Assembly: GCA_016201065.1 (NCBI GenBank)
Contig: JACQDL010000014.1
Location: 163,547-227,546, forward strand
DNA: 64,000 bases
Direction of reading: 5' to 3'
DNA from: Actinomycetota bacterium
GTDB lineage: Bacteria; Actinomycetota; Actinomycetes; Mycobacteriales; JACQDL01
The position numbers and the translations under genes were made by a program. Of this stretch, positions 8,669-20,350 are shown piece by piece; the first letter of the stretch is position 1; the number at the start of each line of letters is the position of its first letter. A model generated the notes under the pieces. That model did not search any database. It was given only the letters and a program-made list of their open reading frames with translations, and was not told where the DNA came from.

Positions 8669-9853
8669 TCATGTCGGCTGGGTGCGCAGGAACCTGCCGA
8701 AATGCGGCACGGTGAAGGCGACACTCCCGCGCTCCGCGCTGTAGATCAGGCCCTTCTTGATCAGACTGTCCCGCGCCGGCGAGAGGCTCGACGGCTTCCG
8801 GCCGAGTTCGGTCGCGACATCCGCGGTCGCCACCGGACTGTCGCCCAGCGCGGCCATCCCGTGCATGTACTCCCGCTCGGCGGGCGTGGCCCGCTCGTAC
8901 CGGCTGCCGAAGAAGCCCACCGCGAGCTCCGCCTCGGCCTCCGGTGCCGCGACCCGCACGTCGTCGGCCGTGATCGGCGACTTCGGTGCCGCATCCCAGG
9001 TCACCTTGCCGTAGGCCTGGACGAAGTACGGATACCCGTCCGCCGCGGCGTACAGGGCATCCAGAGCGTCCGGGGCGAACTCGACCTGCTCCCGCCCGGC
9101 GGGGGCGACCAGCGCACGGTCCGCGGCCGGCCGCTCCAGCCGGTCGATCCGCAGGTAGCGGAACAGCCGCTCGGAGTAGGACTTCGAGTTCGACAGCACC
9201 GCCGGCAGGTGCGGCAGGCCGGCACCGACCACGATCAGCGGGGAGCCCTGCTGGGAGAGCTCGTGGGTGGCCGCGCACAGCGCGGAGATGTCCGGCGCCG
9301 GGACGTCCTGCATCTCGTCAACGAACAGCGCGATCCCGACCCCGAGGTCTCCCGCCACCACCGCGGCGTCGCAGAACAGCTCGACGAGATCGATCTCCAG
9401 GTCGCCGGAGTCCGCCCTCCCCCGTGCCGCCGGTACGTCGATGCCGGGCTGCCAGCGCGGCGTTCCGGCCTTGGCGCCGGCGGTGTCCCGCAGCGCGAAG
9501 GCCTTGAGCACACCGAGCATGCTCTCGACCCGCTCCGGGCCGCGGTGCCGGGGAGCGATCTCCCGGATCGCCATGTGCAGCGCGGCCGCGACCGGCCGCC
9601 GGATGGACTGGTCCGGTCGGGCCTCGATCTTGCCGGTGCCCCACAGCCGGTTGACCGCGGCCGATCGGAGCGCGTTGAGCAGGACCGTCTTGCCGACGCC
9701 GCGCAACCCGGTCAACACCAGGCTGCGCTCCGGCCGGCCGGAGGCGATGCGCTCGAGCACGACATCGAACTGCGCCAGCTCGCGATCCCGCCCGGCGAGC
9801 TCCGGCGGACGCTGGCCGGCTCCGGGGGCGTACGGATTTCGCACGGGGTCCAC
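8669..9853 (-). CDS. AAA ATPase with C-terminal winged helix
   Basis: A 394-aa STAND/AAA_16-like ATPase. It has Walker A GLRGVGKT (residues 49-56), Walker B IALFVDEMQDV near 173-183, and a sensor-like LIVVGAGLPHLPAVL after it. The last 90 residues resemble a winged-helix domain (PVATADVATELGRKPSSLSPARDSLIKKGLI). This layout resembles archaeal Orc1/Cdc6-like and conflict-associated ATPases. The DNA or partner it acts on is unknown. It separates pyrE from the SpoU methyltransferase gene, is flanked by a hairpin and by two copies of one 18-bp motif, and so looks like an inserted accessory gene. Confidence 0.75.
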   Translation of the reverse strand: MDPVRNPYAPGAGQRPPELAGRDRELAQFDVVLERIASGRPERSLVLTGLRGVGKTVLLNALRSAAVNRLWGTGKIEARPDQSIRRPVAAALHMAIREIAPRHRGPERVESMLGVLKAFALRDTAGAKAGTPRWQPGIDVPAARGRADSGDLEIDLVELFCDAAVVAGDLGVGIALFVDEMQDVPAPDISALCAATHELSQQGSPLIVVGAGLPHLPAVLSNSKSYSERLFRYLRIDRLERPAADRALVAPAGREQVEFAPDALDALYAAADGYPYFVQAYGKVTWDAAPKSPITADDVRVAAPEAEAELAVGFFGSRYERATPAEREYMHGMAALGDSPVATADVATELGRKPSSLSPARDSLIKKGLIYSAERGSVAFTVPHFGRFLRTQPT

Positions 9854-9875
9854 GCTCTGGGAGCGTATACGACGC

Positions 9876-9893
9876 TCTAGCGATCATCGTAGA
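9876..9893. promoter_or_regulatory. TCTAGCGATC-N4-TAGA site, copy A
   Basis: TCTAGCGATCATCGTAGA is an imperfect dyad (TCTA-CGAT against ATCG-TAGA). It lies 23 bp upstream of the ATPase start and ends 1 bp from the pyrE stop codon. It matches copy B at 8424. Confidence 0.5.
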
Positions 9894-9894
9894 T

Positions 9895-10467
9895 TCAGTT
9901 AGACGCTCCTATCGGCGCGTCACCGGATATCCCGAGATCACCGATCGTGTACGCCGCCCGGTAGGCCAGGCCCGCAGCACCCACGGCGTCGGCGGCGCCC
10001 CGGTCCACGATCACCGCGACCCCAACCACCTGTGCACCCGCGGCGCGCAACGCCTCGACGGCGGCCAACACACTGCCACCGGTCGTCGACGTGTCTTCCA
10101 CGGCGAGCACCCGCCGGCCGGCAACGTCGGGTCCCTCGATGCGCCGCTGCAGGCCGTGCGCCTTTCCCTCCTTGCGTACGACGAACGCGTCCCGTGGCCG
10201 ACCGCCAACGGCACCGGCCGCGCCGGCGTGCAGCATCGCCGTGGCCACCGGGTCGGCGCCGAGCGTGAGCCCACCCACCGCGTCGTACTCCCAGTCCCTG
10301 GTCAGCTCGCACATCACCCGACCGACAAGGGGCCCGCCCGAGTGGTGCAGGGTGATCCGGCGCAGGTCCAGATACCAGTCGGCGGTGCGCCCCGAGGACA
10401 GCACCACCGGGCCGTGCACCACGGCCACCGCCTTGATCAGATCAAGCAGCTCCGCGTGGTCGTCCAT
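9895..10467 (-). CDS. pyrE: Orotate phosphoribosyltransferase
   Basis: A 190-aa enzyme of pyrimidine synthesis that joins orotate and PRPP to give OMP. It shows the type I PRTase PRPP loop VLAVEDTSTTGGSVLAAVEA near residues 118-137, FVVRKEGKAHG before it, and the N-terminal SGRTADWYLDLRR. The ATG at 10467 is chosen over the GTG two codons earlier. It is full length and the lone pyrimidine gene here. In M. tuberculosis pyrE (Rv0382c) sits in the same block. Confidence 0.9.
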   Translation of the reverse strand: MDDHAELLDLIKAVAVVHGPVVLSSGRTADWYLDLRRITLHHSGGPLVGRVMCELTRDWEYDAVGGLTLGADPVATAMLHAGAAGAVGGRPRDAFVVRKEGKAHGLQRRIEGPDVAGRRVLAVEDTSTTGGSVLAAVEALRAAGAQVVGVAVIVDRGAADAVGAAGLAYRAAYTIGDLGISGDAPIGASN

Positions 10468-10577
10468 GCGCACAACCTAGTACAGCGCGGCCTTTGCCCC
10501 TGAGACGTTCCGGTCCCGCCTGGGGGCAGCCAACCGCGACTGCGCTGCTTGGTGGCTGCGGATTCGCCACCGCTGCC

Positions 10578-10583
10578 CCTACA
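10578..10583 (+). promoter_or_regulatory. -10 box of the first DUF4190 gene
   Basis: TACAAT lies 57 bp ahead of the GTG and is followed by CGGGCGCC. The second paralogue has TATGAT followed by CGGGCGCC at the matching place (about 11305), so the promoter was duplicated with the gene. Confidence 0.45.
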
Positions 10584-10640
10584 ATTCGGGCGCCCCTGCG
10601 CCAACCACGGCAGGGCGCACCCAGCGAAGGAGCGCGTGGC

Positions 10641-11249
10641 GTGACCAGCCCACTGCCGCCGTACTCAGATGGAACCAGCGACCCCGGCTTCGTGTCGCCA
10701 ACCACCGGTGGCGCCCCGCCAGACCCGAGCGCACCCAGCGACCTCGGCTACGCGCCCCTCAACCCCGGCGGGATGCCACCCCCGTACCCGGGCGGGATGC
10801 CACCCCCGTACCCGGGCGGGATGCCACCCCCGTACCCGGGCGGGATGCCACCCCCGTACCCGGGCGGGATGCCACCGCCCTACGGTGTGGGTGGGTACGG
10901 CTACCCGCCGGGCTATCCGCCGCTGGCCAACCGCAGCAACGGCATGGCCATCGCGGCGCTCGTGCTCGGCATCGTCTCCATCTTCATGTCGTTCACGATC
11001 TGGGTAGGGGCGATCACCGGGATCGTCGGCCTGATCCTCGGGATCGTCGGCATCAGCCAGTCGAAGCGGAACCAAGCTGGCGGGCGAGGCATGGCCATTG
11101 CGGGGGTGGTGACCTCTGTGATCGGTCTGGTCCTCGCCGTCGCGCTCACCATCATCCTGGTCAACGTCTTCTCCGAGTGCGCGGACTCGGACCCCATCTG
11201 CGGGCCGCTGGTCCCGTCGATGAGCCCGGCACCGTCCGTCGTGCCGTAG
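10641..11249 (+). CDS. DUF4190 membrane protein with GGMPPPYP repeats
   Basis: A 202-aa protein. The cytoplasmic N-terminal 90 residues are Pro/Gly-rich and contain five tandem octapeptides GGMPPPYP. After GMAIAALVLGIVSIFMSFTI come two or three hydrophobic helices typical of DUF4190 proteins, then a short tail. GTG at 10641 is chosen because AAGGAG lies just upstream and because it aligns with the start of the paralogue at 11365. It is paralogous to the next gene, including its leader. The function of the family is unknown; Pro-rich tails may bind other proteins. Confidence 0.75.
   Translation: MTSPLPPYSDGTSDPGFVSPTTGGAPPDPSAPSDLGYAPLNPGGMPPPYPGGMPPPYPGGMPPPYPGGMPPPYPGGMPPPYGVGGYGYPPGYPPLANRSNGMAIAALVLGIVSIFMSFTIWVGAITGIVGLILGIVGISQSKRNQAGGRGMAIAGVVTSVIGLVLAVALTIILVNVFSECADSDPICGPLVPSMSPAPSVVP
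10767..10886 (+). repeat. Five 24-bp in-frame tandem repeats
   Basis: The unit GGCGGGATGCCACCCCCG + TACCCG is repeated five times, the last copy diverged, and encodes GGMPPPYP. The first four units are identical at DNA level, which points to recent expansion and likely copy-number change between strains. Confidence 0.85.
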
Positions 11250-11364
11250 ACCAATCGGGCAACGGCCGCCACGGGTGGGCCACCGGCGGCGCGTCACCCG
11301 CCCTATGATCGGGCGCCATGGCGCCAGCCCACGGCAGTGCGCGCACAGCGAAGGAGCCCGTAGC

Positions 11365-11790
11365 ATGACCAGCCCACCGCCGCCGTACCCCGGCGGACCG
11401 AGCGACTTCGGCAACATGCCGCCCTACGCCACCGGCGGCTACGGCTACCCGCCGCCAGCCAAGGGTGGCAGCGGCATGGCCATCGCGGCGCTCGTGCTCG
11501 GCATCGTCTCCATCGTTCTGTCGTTCACGATCTGGGTAGGGGCGATCGCGGGAATCGTCGGCCTGATCCTCGGGATCGTCGGCATCAGCCACGCGAAGCG
11601 ACCAGGCGGCAGCGGCCGGGGCGTCGCGATCGCCGGTGTCGTCACCTCGGCACTCGGGCTTGCCGCCGTGGTCGGTATCTTGATCTTCTTCGTGAGCCAG
11701 TACCAGGCGTGCCAAGACAAGATCGGCCACGTGCCGTCGAAGGTCGAGCTACAGAAGTGCATCGAAGACAGGTACCTCCCGCCCCGGTGA
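11365..11790 (+). CDS. DUF4190 membrane protein, paralogue without repeats
   Basis: A 141-aa protein closely related to its upstream neighbour. It has the same MTSP-PPY start, a short Gly/Pro/Tyr-rich N terminus without the octapeptide array, and the near-identical membrane segment GMAIAALVLGIVSI...SFTIWVGAI. A second helix pair and a C-terminal tail with two cysteines follow. The ATG at 11365 has AAGGAG upstream. The pair arose by tandem duplication including about 70 bp of leader. Confidence 0.75.
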   Translation: MTSPPPPYPGGPSDFGNMPPYATGGYGYPPPAKGGSGMAIAALVLGIVSIVLSFTIWVGAIAGIVGLILGIVGISHAKRPGGSGRGVAIAGVVTSALGLAAVVGILIFFVSQYQACQDKIGHVPSKVELQKCIEDRYLPPR

Positions 11791-11814
11791 CGGGCCGGTG
11801 CGGCCGGGTCGGTC

Positions 11815-14415
<2,601 letters not shown>

Positions 14416-14506
14416 CGCTCCGTCCTCGGTCCCGACATCGTGGTCCTGCGGCTCGCGGCTCTCCCGGGGGCGCGAAGCACCGGGTGCCCGCGAGTGGCCG
14501 ATCCGG

Positions 14507-14893
14507 TCACGGGAACGGGTGGTGCCAGCGCACCGCGGGCAGCAGGCTCGGCCGGTGCCGGGCCAGGGCGAGCTGGTCGAGGAGGTTCACGATCTCGCCC
14601 TTGAGCATGTCGATCTCGTCGTTGAGCACCCTGGCCAGGGCCTCAAGCTCGACGATCCGCTTGATCCCGGCCAGGCTGACCCCCTCCGCCGACAACCTGG
14701 CCACCTCCCGCAACATGGCCAGGTCCCGGGCGCTGTAGCGGCGTCCACCGCCGGTCGCCCGCCCGGGACTCACCAGACCGAGCCGGTCGTACTGACGCAG
14801 TGTCTGTGGGTGCATCCCGGCCAGTTCCGCGGCGATCGAGATCACAAAAACCGGAGCATCGTCGGACGGGTACACCGTGTCCACCCCGATCAC
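14507..14893 (-). CDS. hspR: MerR-type heat-shock repressor HspR
   Basis: A 128-aa MerR-family regulator. The helix-turn-helix and wing appear as [22 protein letters not shown] and [14 protein letters not shown] (residues about 18-60), followed by the dimerisation helix. In Streptomyces and Mycobacterium HspR represses the dnaK operon and clpB, with DnaK as co-repressor. The start used is the GTG at 14893, because it overlaps the dnaJ stop (GTGA) as is common in this operon. A GTG three codons later is possible. Confidence 0.9.
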   Translation of the reverse strand: MIGVDTVYPSDDAPVFVISIAAELAGMHPQTLRQYDRLGLVSPGRATGGGRRYSARDLAMLREVARLSAEGVSLAGIKRIVELEALARVLNDEIDMLKGEIVNLLDQLALARHRPSLLPAVRWHHPFP

Positions 14894-16044
14894 CCTCCTC
14901 CGGCCGTCCGTGCGGTGATGTGCGGTCGCGGGTCGTCGGGCTGCGCCACGGCATACTTCTCCAGCAGCTCGCGCGCCTCCGCGGAGAGGTTGGCGGGGAC
15001 CGCCACCTCGACGGTCACCAGGAGATCGCCAATCTTGCCGTCGGACCGCTGGACGCCCTTGCCGCGGAGCCGGAAGGTACGTCCGCTCGCCGTGCCGGCC
15101 GGGATCTTCACCGACACCGCCCCGTCCAGAGTCGGTACCTTGATCGTGGCGCCGAGCACCGCCTCCGGAAAGCTGATCGGTACGGCGAGGGTGAGGTCGT
15201 CCCCCTTGCGCGAGAACAGCTCATGCCCGCGAACGTGGACGCGCACGTACAGGTCGCCCGCTGGTGCGCCACGCTCACCCGGCGATCCCCTGCCCGGAAT
15301 CCTGATCCGCTGCCCATCCGAGACTCCGGGCGGCACCCGCACCGTGATCGTGCGGGTCTGCGTGGTGACGCCGGCACCGGCACACTCCGGGCAGGGATCG
15401 TCCACGATCTGGCCGGTTCCCCGGCAGTCCCGGCACGGCTCGCTGAACGCGAACGCACCCTGGTTGCGGGTGACGATCCCGCTGCCCCGGCACCGCGAAC
15501 ACGTGCGCGGTGCGGTCCCGGGGCGCGCCCCGGCGCCGAAACAGGTCTTGCAGGTACCCGGGCTGGCCAGCCGCAACGGGACGGTCACACCGCGGATCGA
15601 CTCGGCGAAGTCCAGGGTTGCCTCGGTCTCCACGTCCGCGCCGCGGGCGGCGGCCCGGCCACCGCGACGCCGGTCACCGAACAGGCCACCGAACAGGTCA
15701 CCCAACCCGCTGACCCGGTCACCGGCTGCTCCACCGACGAGGTCACTCGGGTCGAACGGCGTACCGCCGCCGGTGCTGCCCGACCCACCGAACCGCGGGC
15801 CACCGGATCCGAACACCGACCGCGCCTCGTCGTACTCCCGCCGCCGTGACTCGTCGGAGAGCACGGTGTAGGCCTCGGACACGTCCTTGAACCGCTGCTC
15901 GGCCTTGCCGTCCCCGGGATTCTTGTCCGGATGGAGCGTGCGGGCCAGCTTCCGGTAGGCCTTCTTGATCGCCTCCGGACTCGCATCCCTGGGCACGCCA
16001 AGGGTGGCGTAGAAATCCTTCGCCACCCAATCTCGCATGCTCAT
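14890..16044 (-). CDS. dnaJ: Chaperone DnaJ
   Basis: A 384-aa Hsp40 co-chaperone. It has a J domain with HPD at residues 38-40, a Gly/Phe-rich linker, four CxxCxGxG zinc motifs ([32 protein letters not shown]) and the C-terminal substrate-binding beta domains. It stimulates DnaK ATPase activity. The ATG at 16044 has GGGAGAG upstream. It follows grpE by 25 bp and overlaps hspR by 4 bp, so it is the third gene of the heat-shock operon. Confidence 0.95.
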   Translation of the reverse strand: MSMRDWVAKDFYATLGVPRDASPEAIKKAYRKLARTLHPDKNPGDGKAEQRFKDVSEAYTVLSDESRRREYDEARSVFGSGGPRFGGSGSTGGGTPFDPSDLVGGAAGDRVSGLGDLFGGLFGDRRRGGRAAARGADVETEATLDFAESIRGVTVPLRLASPGTCKTCFGAGARPGTAPRTCSRCRGSGIVTRNQGAFAFSEPCRDCRGTGQIVDDPCPECAGAGVTTQTRTITVRVPPGVSDGQRIRIPGRGSPGERGAPAGDLYVRVHVRGHELFSRKGDDLTLAVPISFPEAVLGATIKVPTLDGAVSVKIPAGTASGRTFRLRGKGVQRSDGKIGDLLVTVEVAVPANLSAEARELLEKYAVAQPDDPRPHITARTAGGG

Positions 16045-16069
16045 GCTGGCCTACTCTCCCTGCGCCGGC

Positions 16070-16777
16070 CTACTGGCGCGCCGCATCGCCGTCGCCGTTG
16101 TCCGCCGCGACCAGCGGCGGCTCACCGGCGGGGTCGGCCACCGCGACCAGGGCCGGCCGCAACAAGCGCTCGCGGTGGCTGTAGCCGCACCGCATGATGC
16201 CCACGCAGGTCGGCTCGCCGACCCGGTCGCTGACCGAGTGGCTGACCGCCTCGTGCACCGTCGGATCGAACCGGTCACCCAGCGCACCGAACGACACCAG
16301 GCCCAGCCGCTCGAGCACGGCCGCCAACTGGTCCGCGACCGCCTTGAACGCGCCGGTCAGGTCGCCGTGTGCGCGGGCCCGATCCAGGTCGTCGAGCACC
16401 GGCAGCAGTGCCGAGAGCACGGTGCCGATCGCAACCTCGGCCGTCAGCGCGCGGTCCCGCTCCACCCGCTTGCGGTAGTTGGCGTACTCGGCGGTGACTC
16501 GCTGCAGGTCCGCCGTGCGCTCCGAAAGCTGGGCGGTGAGTTCGGCAACAGCGGGGTCCTCCGCTGCAGCCGCGTCACCGGCGCGCCACACCGCAGCGTC
16601 GCCACCCGGTTCGGTGCCGGCCGGTTCGCTGCCCGCCGCCGGCGGGCCCGTCGGCGGTGTCCAGACCTCACTCGGGTGCGGTGTGCGCACCTGGCCGGAG
16701 ACCGGGTCGATCCGACGCTTGTCGCGGATCACGACCGGCTGCGGCTCGTCGTTCGGATCGAACCTCGACTCAGTCAC
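16070..16777 (-). CDS. grpE: Nucleotide exchange factor GrpE
   Basis: A 235-aa GrpE. The long coiled coil ([20 protein letters not shown]) is followed by the conserved core YRKRVERDR and the beta domain with [12 protein letters not shown]. It exchanges ADP for ATP on DnaK. The first 75 residues form a poorly conserved low-complexity extension, as in other actinobacterial GrpE proteins. The GTG start overlaps the dnaK stop (GTGA), indicating translational coupling. Confidence 0.93.
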   Translation of the reverse strand: MTESRFDPNDEPQPVVIRDKRRIDPVSGQVRTPHPSEVWTPPTGPPAAGSEPAGTEPGGDAAVWRAGDAAAAEDPAVAELTAQLSERTADLQRVTAEYANYRKRVERDRALTAEVAIGTVLSALLPVLDDLDRARAHGDLTGAFKAVADQLAAVLERLGLVSFGALGDRFDPTVHEAVSHSVSDRVGEPTCVGIMRCGYSHRERLLRPALVAVADPAGEPPLVAADNGDGDAARQ

Positions 16778-18639
16778 GCCTTCTTACCCTCGCCTGGCTC
16801 GTCGACGATCTCAGCGTCGATCACGTCCTCGGCGGCCCCGGCACCGCCTGCGGCGCCCCCGTCCGCTGACTCCGCGGCAGTCTGCGCCGAGGCCTCGTAC
16901 ATCGCGCTGCCGACCTCCTGGGAGACCTTGGAGACCTTCTCGTGGGCAGCCTTGATCGCACTGGTGTCGGACCCGCCGAGGCTGGCCCGCAGCTCGCCCA
17001 TGGCCTCCTCGAGCTCGGTCTTCTTCCCGGCCGGGATCTTCTCGCCGTTCTCGGCCACGAAACGCTCGGTCTGGAACAGCAACGCGTCGGCGGTGTTGCG
17101 GACCTCGGCATCCTCCCGGCGCCTGCGGTCCTCCTCGGCGTGCGCCTCGGCATCCCGCATCATCCGCTCGATGTCGTCCTTGCCCAGGGCCGAGCCCCCG
17201 GTGATCTGCATACCCTGCTGCTTGCCGGTGGCCAGGTCCTTGGCGGACACGTGCACGATCCCGTTGGCGTCGATGTCGAAGGTGACCTCGATCTGCGGCA
17301 CGTTGCGCGGCGCGGGCGCGATGCCGGTCAGGTTGAACCGGCCGAGCTTCTTGTTGTACGCCGCGATCTCCCGCTCGCCCTGGTAGACCTGGATCTCCAC
17401 CTCCGGCTGGTTGTCCTCCGCGGTGGTGAAGATCTCCGAACGCTTGGTCGGGATCGTCGTGTTGCGCTCGATGAGCTTGGTGAAGATGCCGCCCTTGGTC
17501 TCGATTCCCAACGACAGCGGGGTCACGTCGAGCAGCAGGACGTCCTTGACCTCGCCCTTGAGCACGCCGGCCTGAAGGCTGGCGCCGACCGCGACAACCT
17601 CATCGGGGTTGACCCCCTTGTTCGGCTCCTTGCCGCCGGTGAGCTCCCGGACCAGCTCGGTGACCGCCGGCATCCTGGTCGACCCACCGACGAGGATCAC
17701 GTGGTCGATCTTCCCGACGCTGATCCCGGCGTCCTTGATCACCTGCTGGAACGGACCCTTGCAGCGGTCGAGCAGGTCCTGCGTCATGCGCTGGAACTCC
17801 GACCGGGACAGGGCCATGTCCAGGTGCAGCGGGCCCTCGGCGCCAGCCGTGATGTACGGCAGGTTGATGTTCGTCGCCTGCGAGGCGGACAGCTCGATCT
17901 TGGCCTTCTCGGCCGCCTCGCGTAGCCGCTGCATGGCCATCTTGTCCTTGGCCAGGTCGATGCCGTACTGACCGTTGAACGTCTTGACCAGGTGGTCGAC
18001 GACCCGCTGGTCCCAGTCGTCACCGCCGAGATGGTTGTCCCCGGAGGTGGCCTTGACCTCGACGAAGGAGTGCCCCTCGTCGTCGGCGCCGACCTCGAGA
18101 AGGCTCACGTCGAAGGTGCCACCACCCAGGTCGAAGACGAGGATCTGCTGGTCCTTCTCGGCCCTGTCCAGGCCGTAGGCGAGCGCCGCCGCAGTCGGCT
18201 CGTTGATGATCCTTAGCACGTTGAGCCCGGCCACCTGACCGGCCTCCTTGGTGGCCTGCCGCTGGGCGTCATCGAAGTACGCCGGAACGGTGATCACCGC
18301 GTCGGCGATCTCCTCCCCGAGGTACGCCTCGGCGTCGCGCTTGAGCTTCTGCAGCACCCGCGCGCTGATCTCCTGGGGGGTGTACTTCTTGTTGTCGATA
18401 TCCACCGACCAGCCGGCGCCCATGTGCCGCTTGACCGACCGGATGGTGCGATCGGGGTTGGTGACCGCCTGGCGCTTGGCAACCTCGCCCACCAGCACCT
18501 CGCCGTTCTTGGCGAACGCCACCACCGAGGGCGTCGTCCGCGAACCCTCGGCATTGGCGATCACCGCGGGCTCGCCGCCCTCCAGGACGGCGACGACGGA
18601 GTTCGTGGTACCGAGGTCGATACCGACCGCTCGAGCCAT
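16774..18639 (-). CDS. dnaK: Chaperone DnaK (Hsp70)
   Basis: A 621-aa Hsp70. The ATPase domain opens with [16 protein letters not shown], carries [17 protein letters not shown] and [12 protein letters not shown], and is followed by the linker [16 protein letters not shown] and the substrate-binding domain. The tail ends EGKKA, after an Ala/Gly-rich stretch. The ATG at 18639 has GAGAGG upstream. It is the first gene of dnaK-grpE-dnaJ-hspR. Confidence 0.97.
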   Translation of the reverse strand: MARAVGIDLGTTNSVVAVLEGGEPAVIANAEGSRTTPSVVAFAKNGEVLVGEVAKRQAVTNPDRTIRSVKRHMGAGWSVDIDNKKYTPQEISARVLQKLKRDAEAYLGEEIADAVITVPAYFDDAQRQATKEAGQVAGLNVLRIINEPTAAALAYGLDRAEKDQQILVFDLGGGTFDVSLLEVGADDEGHSFVEVKATSGDNHLGGDDWDQRVVDHLVKTFNGQYGIDLAKDKMAMQRLREAAEKAKIELSASQATNINLPYITAGAEGPLHLDMALSRSEFQRMTQDLLDRCKGPFQQVIKDAGISVGKIDHVILVGGSTRMPAVTELVRELTGGKEPNKGVNPDEVVAVGASLQAGVLKGEVKDVLLLDVTPLSLGIETKGGIFTKLIERNTTIPTKRSEIFTTAEDNQPEVEIQVYQGEREIAAYNKKLGRFNLTGIAPAPRNVPQIEVTFDIDANGIVHVSAKDLATGKQQGMQITGGSALGKDDIERMMRDAEAHAEEDRRRREDAEVRNTADALLFQTERFVAENGEKIPAGKKTELEEAMGELRASLGGSDTSAIKAAHEKVSKVSQEVGSAMYEASAQTAAESADGGAAGGAGAAEDVIDAEIVDEPGEGKKA

Positions 18640-18727
18640 GGAGACCTCTCTGTGTGTCCGGGACCTGATCTGACTGCGCAGAGCCGGAGGGCCTACCATC
18701 TGTCCACCGCACGCTGTCGCCAGCAGA

Positions 18728-18748
18728 GTTGAGCCGAGTCGACTAAGT
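18728..18748 (-). promoter_or_regulatory. Degenerate HAIR-like operator
   Basis: The plus-strand reading GTTGAGC-N7-ACTAAGT resembles the HspR-associated inverted repeat CTTGAGT-N7-ACTCAAG. The first arm keeps TTGAG; the second has lost one base of CTCAA. Its place upstream of dnaK is right, but the match is partial. Confidence 0.35.
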
Positions 18749-18873
18749 TTTGCTCATCGTAGCCCATGCAGCATCGTGCATGCGCGTCGGCTGAATGGGA
18801 GCCGGATCACCCACAACCGGGCAGCTGTGCCCGCCTGACCGGGGCCGTTCTCGGGTGGGACCGCAGCCAGAAC

Positions 18874-18916
18874 GCAAGCTGACCGCGGTGTGGGGGGCAC
18901 ACCGCGGTCAGCTTGC
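18874..18916 (-). terminator. 19-bp stem, 5-nt loop hairpin
   Basis: GCAAGCTGACCGCGGTGTG (18874-18892) pairs perfectly with 18898-18916 around a GGGGG loop, 70 bp past the stop of the exported-protein gene at 18987. It is a strong terminator candidate insulating dnaK from the upstream gene. Confidence 0.75.
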
Positions 18917-18986
18917 TCTGGCGCCGGGACGAACGTTGGTGATCCGCTCCCGTGCCACCCGTGGGACCGCCGTGATCGGCGGGCGC

Positions 18987-19589
18987 TCAGTCGCCGACCG
19001 GTTCCCCGATCACCGGTTTGGCGCTGGTGACCTTGGCGGTCACAGCCGAACCCCGGCAGGTCACGACGACCGCAATCTCGATCTTCTCACTGAGGAACTT
19101 CAGCTTGGCCTCGATCTTGCCCCGCTCGACATCGTGCACCCGGAAACCCGGCGTCGGGCTCCAGCTCATCAGCTGCGGCACGCCCGCCGCGCAGCGTGCG
19201 GTGACCGTTCCACCGGCGGTGAAGATGACACTGTCACCCTGGCTGGTGGTCGGCGGGATGGTGGTCGCGCCGTCGGGACCGGGCCGCGGCTCCGGTGCGG
19301 CCTCACCTGGTCGCGCCCGACCCGAGGGCTTACCACCCGGCGTCACGGTCGACGTCGGACCAGCCGTGGCGGTGGCCGGGTCGGCGATCCCCGCCTCGGG
19401 TTGGCCGTCGGCGCCGACGACGGCCACCGTGTTCGTCTGGTTGGCGGCTAGCTCGCGGACCACGTCGGCCGCACTGAGTATCCGATCCGGCGAGCCCGCC
19501 TGCGCTAGTGCCACGGCTGCCGCCCCGGTGCCGATGACGACGGCTACGGCCGCGCCCCACAGGCTCAGGATGGCTACCTTGCGACTCAT
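18987..19589 (-). CDS. Exported or membrane-anchored protein of unknown function
   Basis: A 200-aa protein with an N-terminal hydrophobic helix (VAILSLWGAAVAVVIGTG) acting as signal or anchor. It has a Pro/Thr/Gly-rich linker about residues 75-120 and a C-terminal domain with two cysteines (VTARCAAGVPQLMSWSP and VVVTCRGSAV) that may form a disulfide. The start at MSRKVA (19589) is chosen because it gives a normal positively charged signal N-region. It is divergent from a response regulator gene, so it may be its target. No family was recognised. Confidence 0.6.
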   Translation of the reverse strand: MSRKVAILSLWGAAVAVVIGTGAAAVALAQAGSPDRILSAADVVRELAANQTNTVAVVGADGQPEAGIADPATATAGPTSTVTPGGKPSGRARPGEAAPEPRPGPDGATTIPPTTSQGDSVIFTAGGTVTARCAAGVPQLMSWSPTPGFRVHDVERGKIEAKLKFLSEKIEIAVVVTCRGSAVTAKVTSAKPVIGEPVGD

Positions 19590-19612
19590 GAGGGCATCGT
19601 GCCGAGCCACAC

Positions 19613-19634
19613 CTTAAGGTCGCCCTAAAGTCGG
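19613..19634. promoter_or_regulatory. OmpR-type direct repeat in a divergent promoter
   Basis: CCTTAAGGTCG (19613-19623) and CCCTAAAGTCG (19624-19634) are consecutive 11-bp units matching at 9 of 11 positions. One helical turn between direct repeats is the usual arrangement for OmpR/PhoB-family regulators. The site lies between the exported-protein gene and the response regulator gene. Confidence 0.55.
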
Positions 19635-19659
19635 GCCAAGAATCGTTACCGTTGTCGTC

Positions 19660-20346
19660 ATGCCACACGTGCTGGTCATCGAGGACGACCCGCAGGTTCG
19701 CGCCGCCCTGCTGCGGGCGCTGGACGAACGCGGCTACGCTACCAGCTCGGCCGGCACCGGACTGGCCGGGCTCCACTCCGCGGTCACCGACCAGCCGGAC
19801 CTCGTGGTGCTCGATCTCGGTCTGCCCGACATCGATGGCGTGGAGCTGCTCCGGATGCTCCGGTCGGTCAGCGCCGTACCGGTGATCGTGGTCACCGCGC
19901 GGGACGAGGAGGCGGAGATCGTCGCCACCCTCGATCGAGGTGCCGACGACTACCTGGTCAAGCCGCTCGGCGCGGCCCAGCTGGACGCCCGCATCCGCGC
20001 CGTGCTGCGCCGGTCGACCAGCGACGATCCGGTCTCCGCCGTGGTCGTCGCCGGCCTCGTCGTCGACCCCGCCTCGCGGGAGGCCCGGCTCGACGGAAGG
20101 CTGCTCGACCTGGCCCCCAAGGAGTTCGACCTCCTGCGTTACCTCTCCGAACGGGCCGGTCAGGTGGTGAGCAAACGGGAGCTGCTCGCCGAGGTCTGGC
20201 GGTTGCCGTACGGCGGCGCGGACAAGACCGTCGACGTCCACCTGTCGTGGCTACGCCGGAAGCTCGGTGAGACCGCACAGCAACCCCGCTACCTGTCCAC
20301 GGTGCGCGGGGTCGGCGTCCGGCTGTCCGCGCCAGAGGAGAGCTGA
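19660..20346 (+). CDS. OmpR-family response regulator
   Basis: A 228-aa two-component regulator. The receiver domain has acidic residues DD at 9-10, phospho-acceptor Asp52 (VVLDLGLPD) and Lys101 (YLVKPLG). The C-terminal winged helix shows APKEFDLLRYLSERAGQVVSKRELL and KTVDVHLSWLRRKLG. The histidine kinase gene follows 5 bp later. It probably binds the 11-bp direct repeat upstream and controls itself and the divergent exported protein. The signal is unknown. Confidence 0.88.
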   Translation: MPHVLVIEDDPQVRAALLRALDERGYATSSAGTGLAGLHSAVTDQPDLVVLDLGLPDIDGVELLRMLRSVSAVPVIVVTARDEEAEIVATLDRGADDYLVKPLGAAQLDARIRAVLRRSTSDDPVSAVVVAGLVVDPASREARLDGRLLDLAPKEFDLLRYLSERAGQVVSKRELLAEVWRLPYGGADKTVDVHLSWLRRKLGETAQQPRYLSTVRGVGVRLSAPEES

Positions 20347-20350
20347 CCGG

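Larger units (their letters stand above)
18640..18986. other. dnaK upstream region
   Basis: These 347 bp hold no gene. They contain the dnaK leader and promoter, a degenerate HspR-type dyad at 18728, and the long hairpin at 18874 that ends the gene upstream. A candidate -10, TACGAT on the minus strand, lies at 18757-18762. Confidence 0.6.

Noticed and set aside
10767-10886. CRISPR-like array
   Set aside because: Units are contiguous with no spacers and encode a Pro-rich octapeptide in frame.
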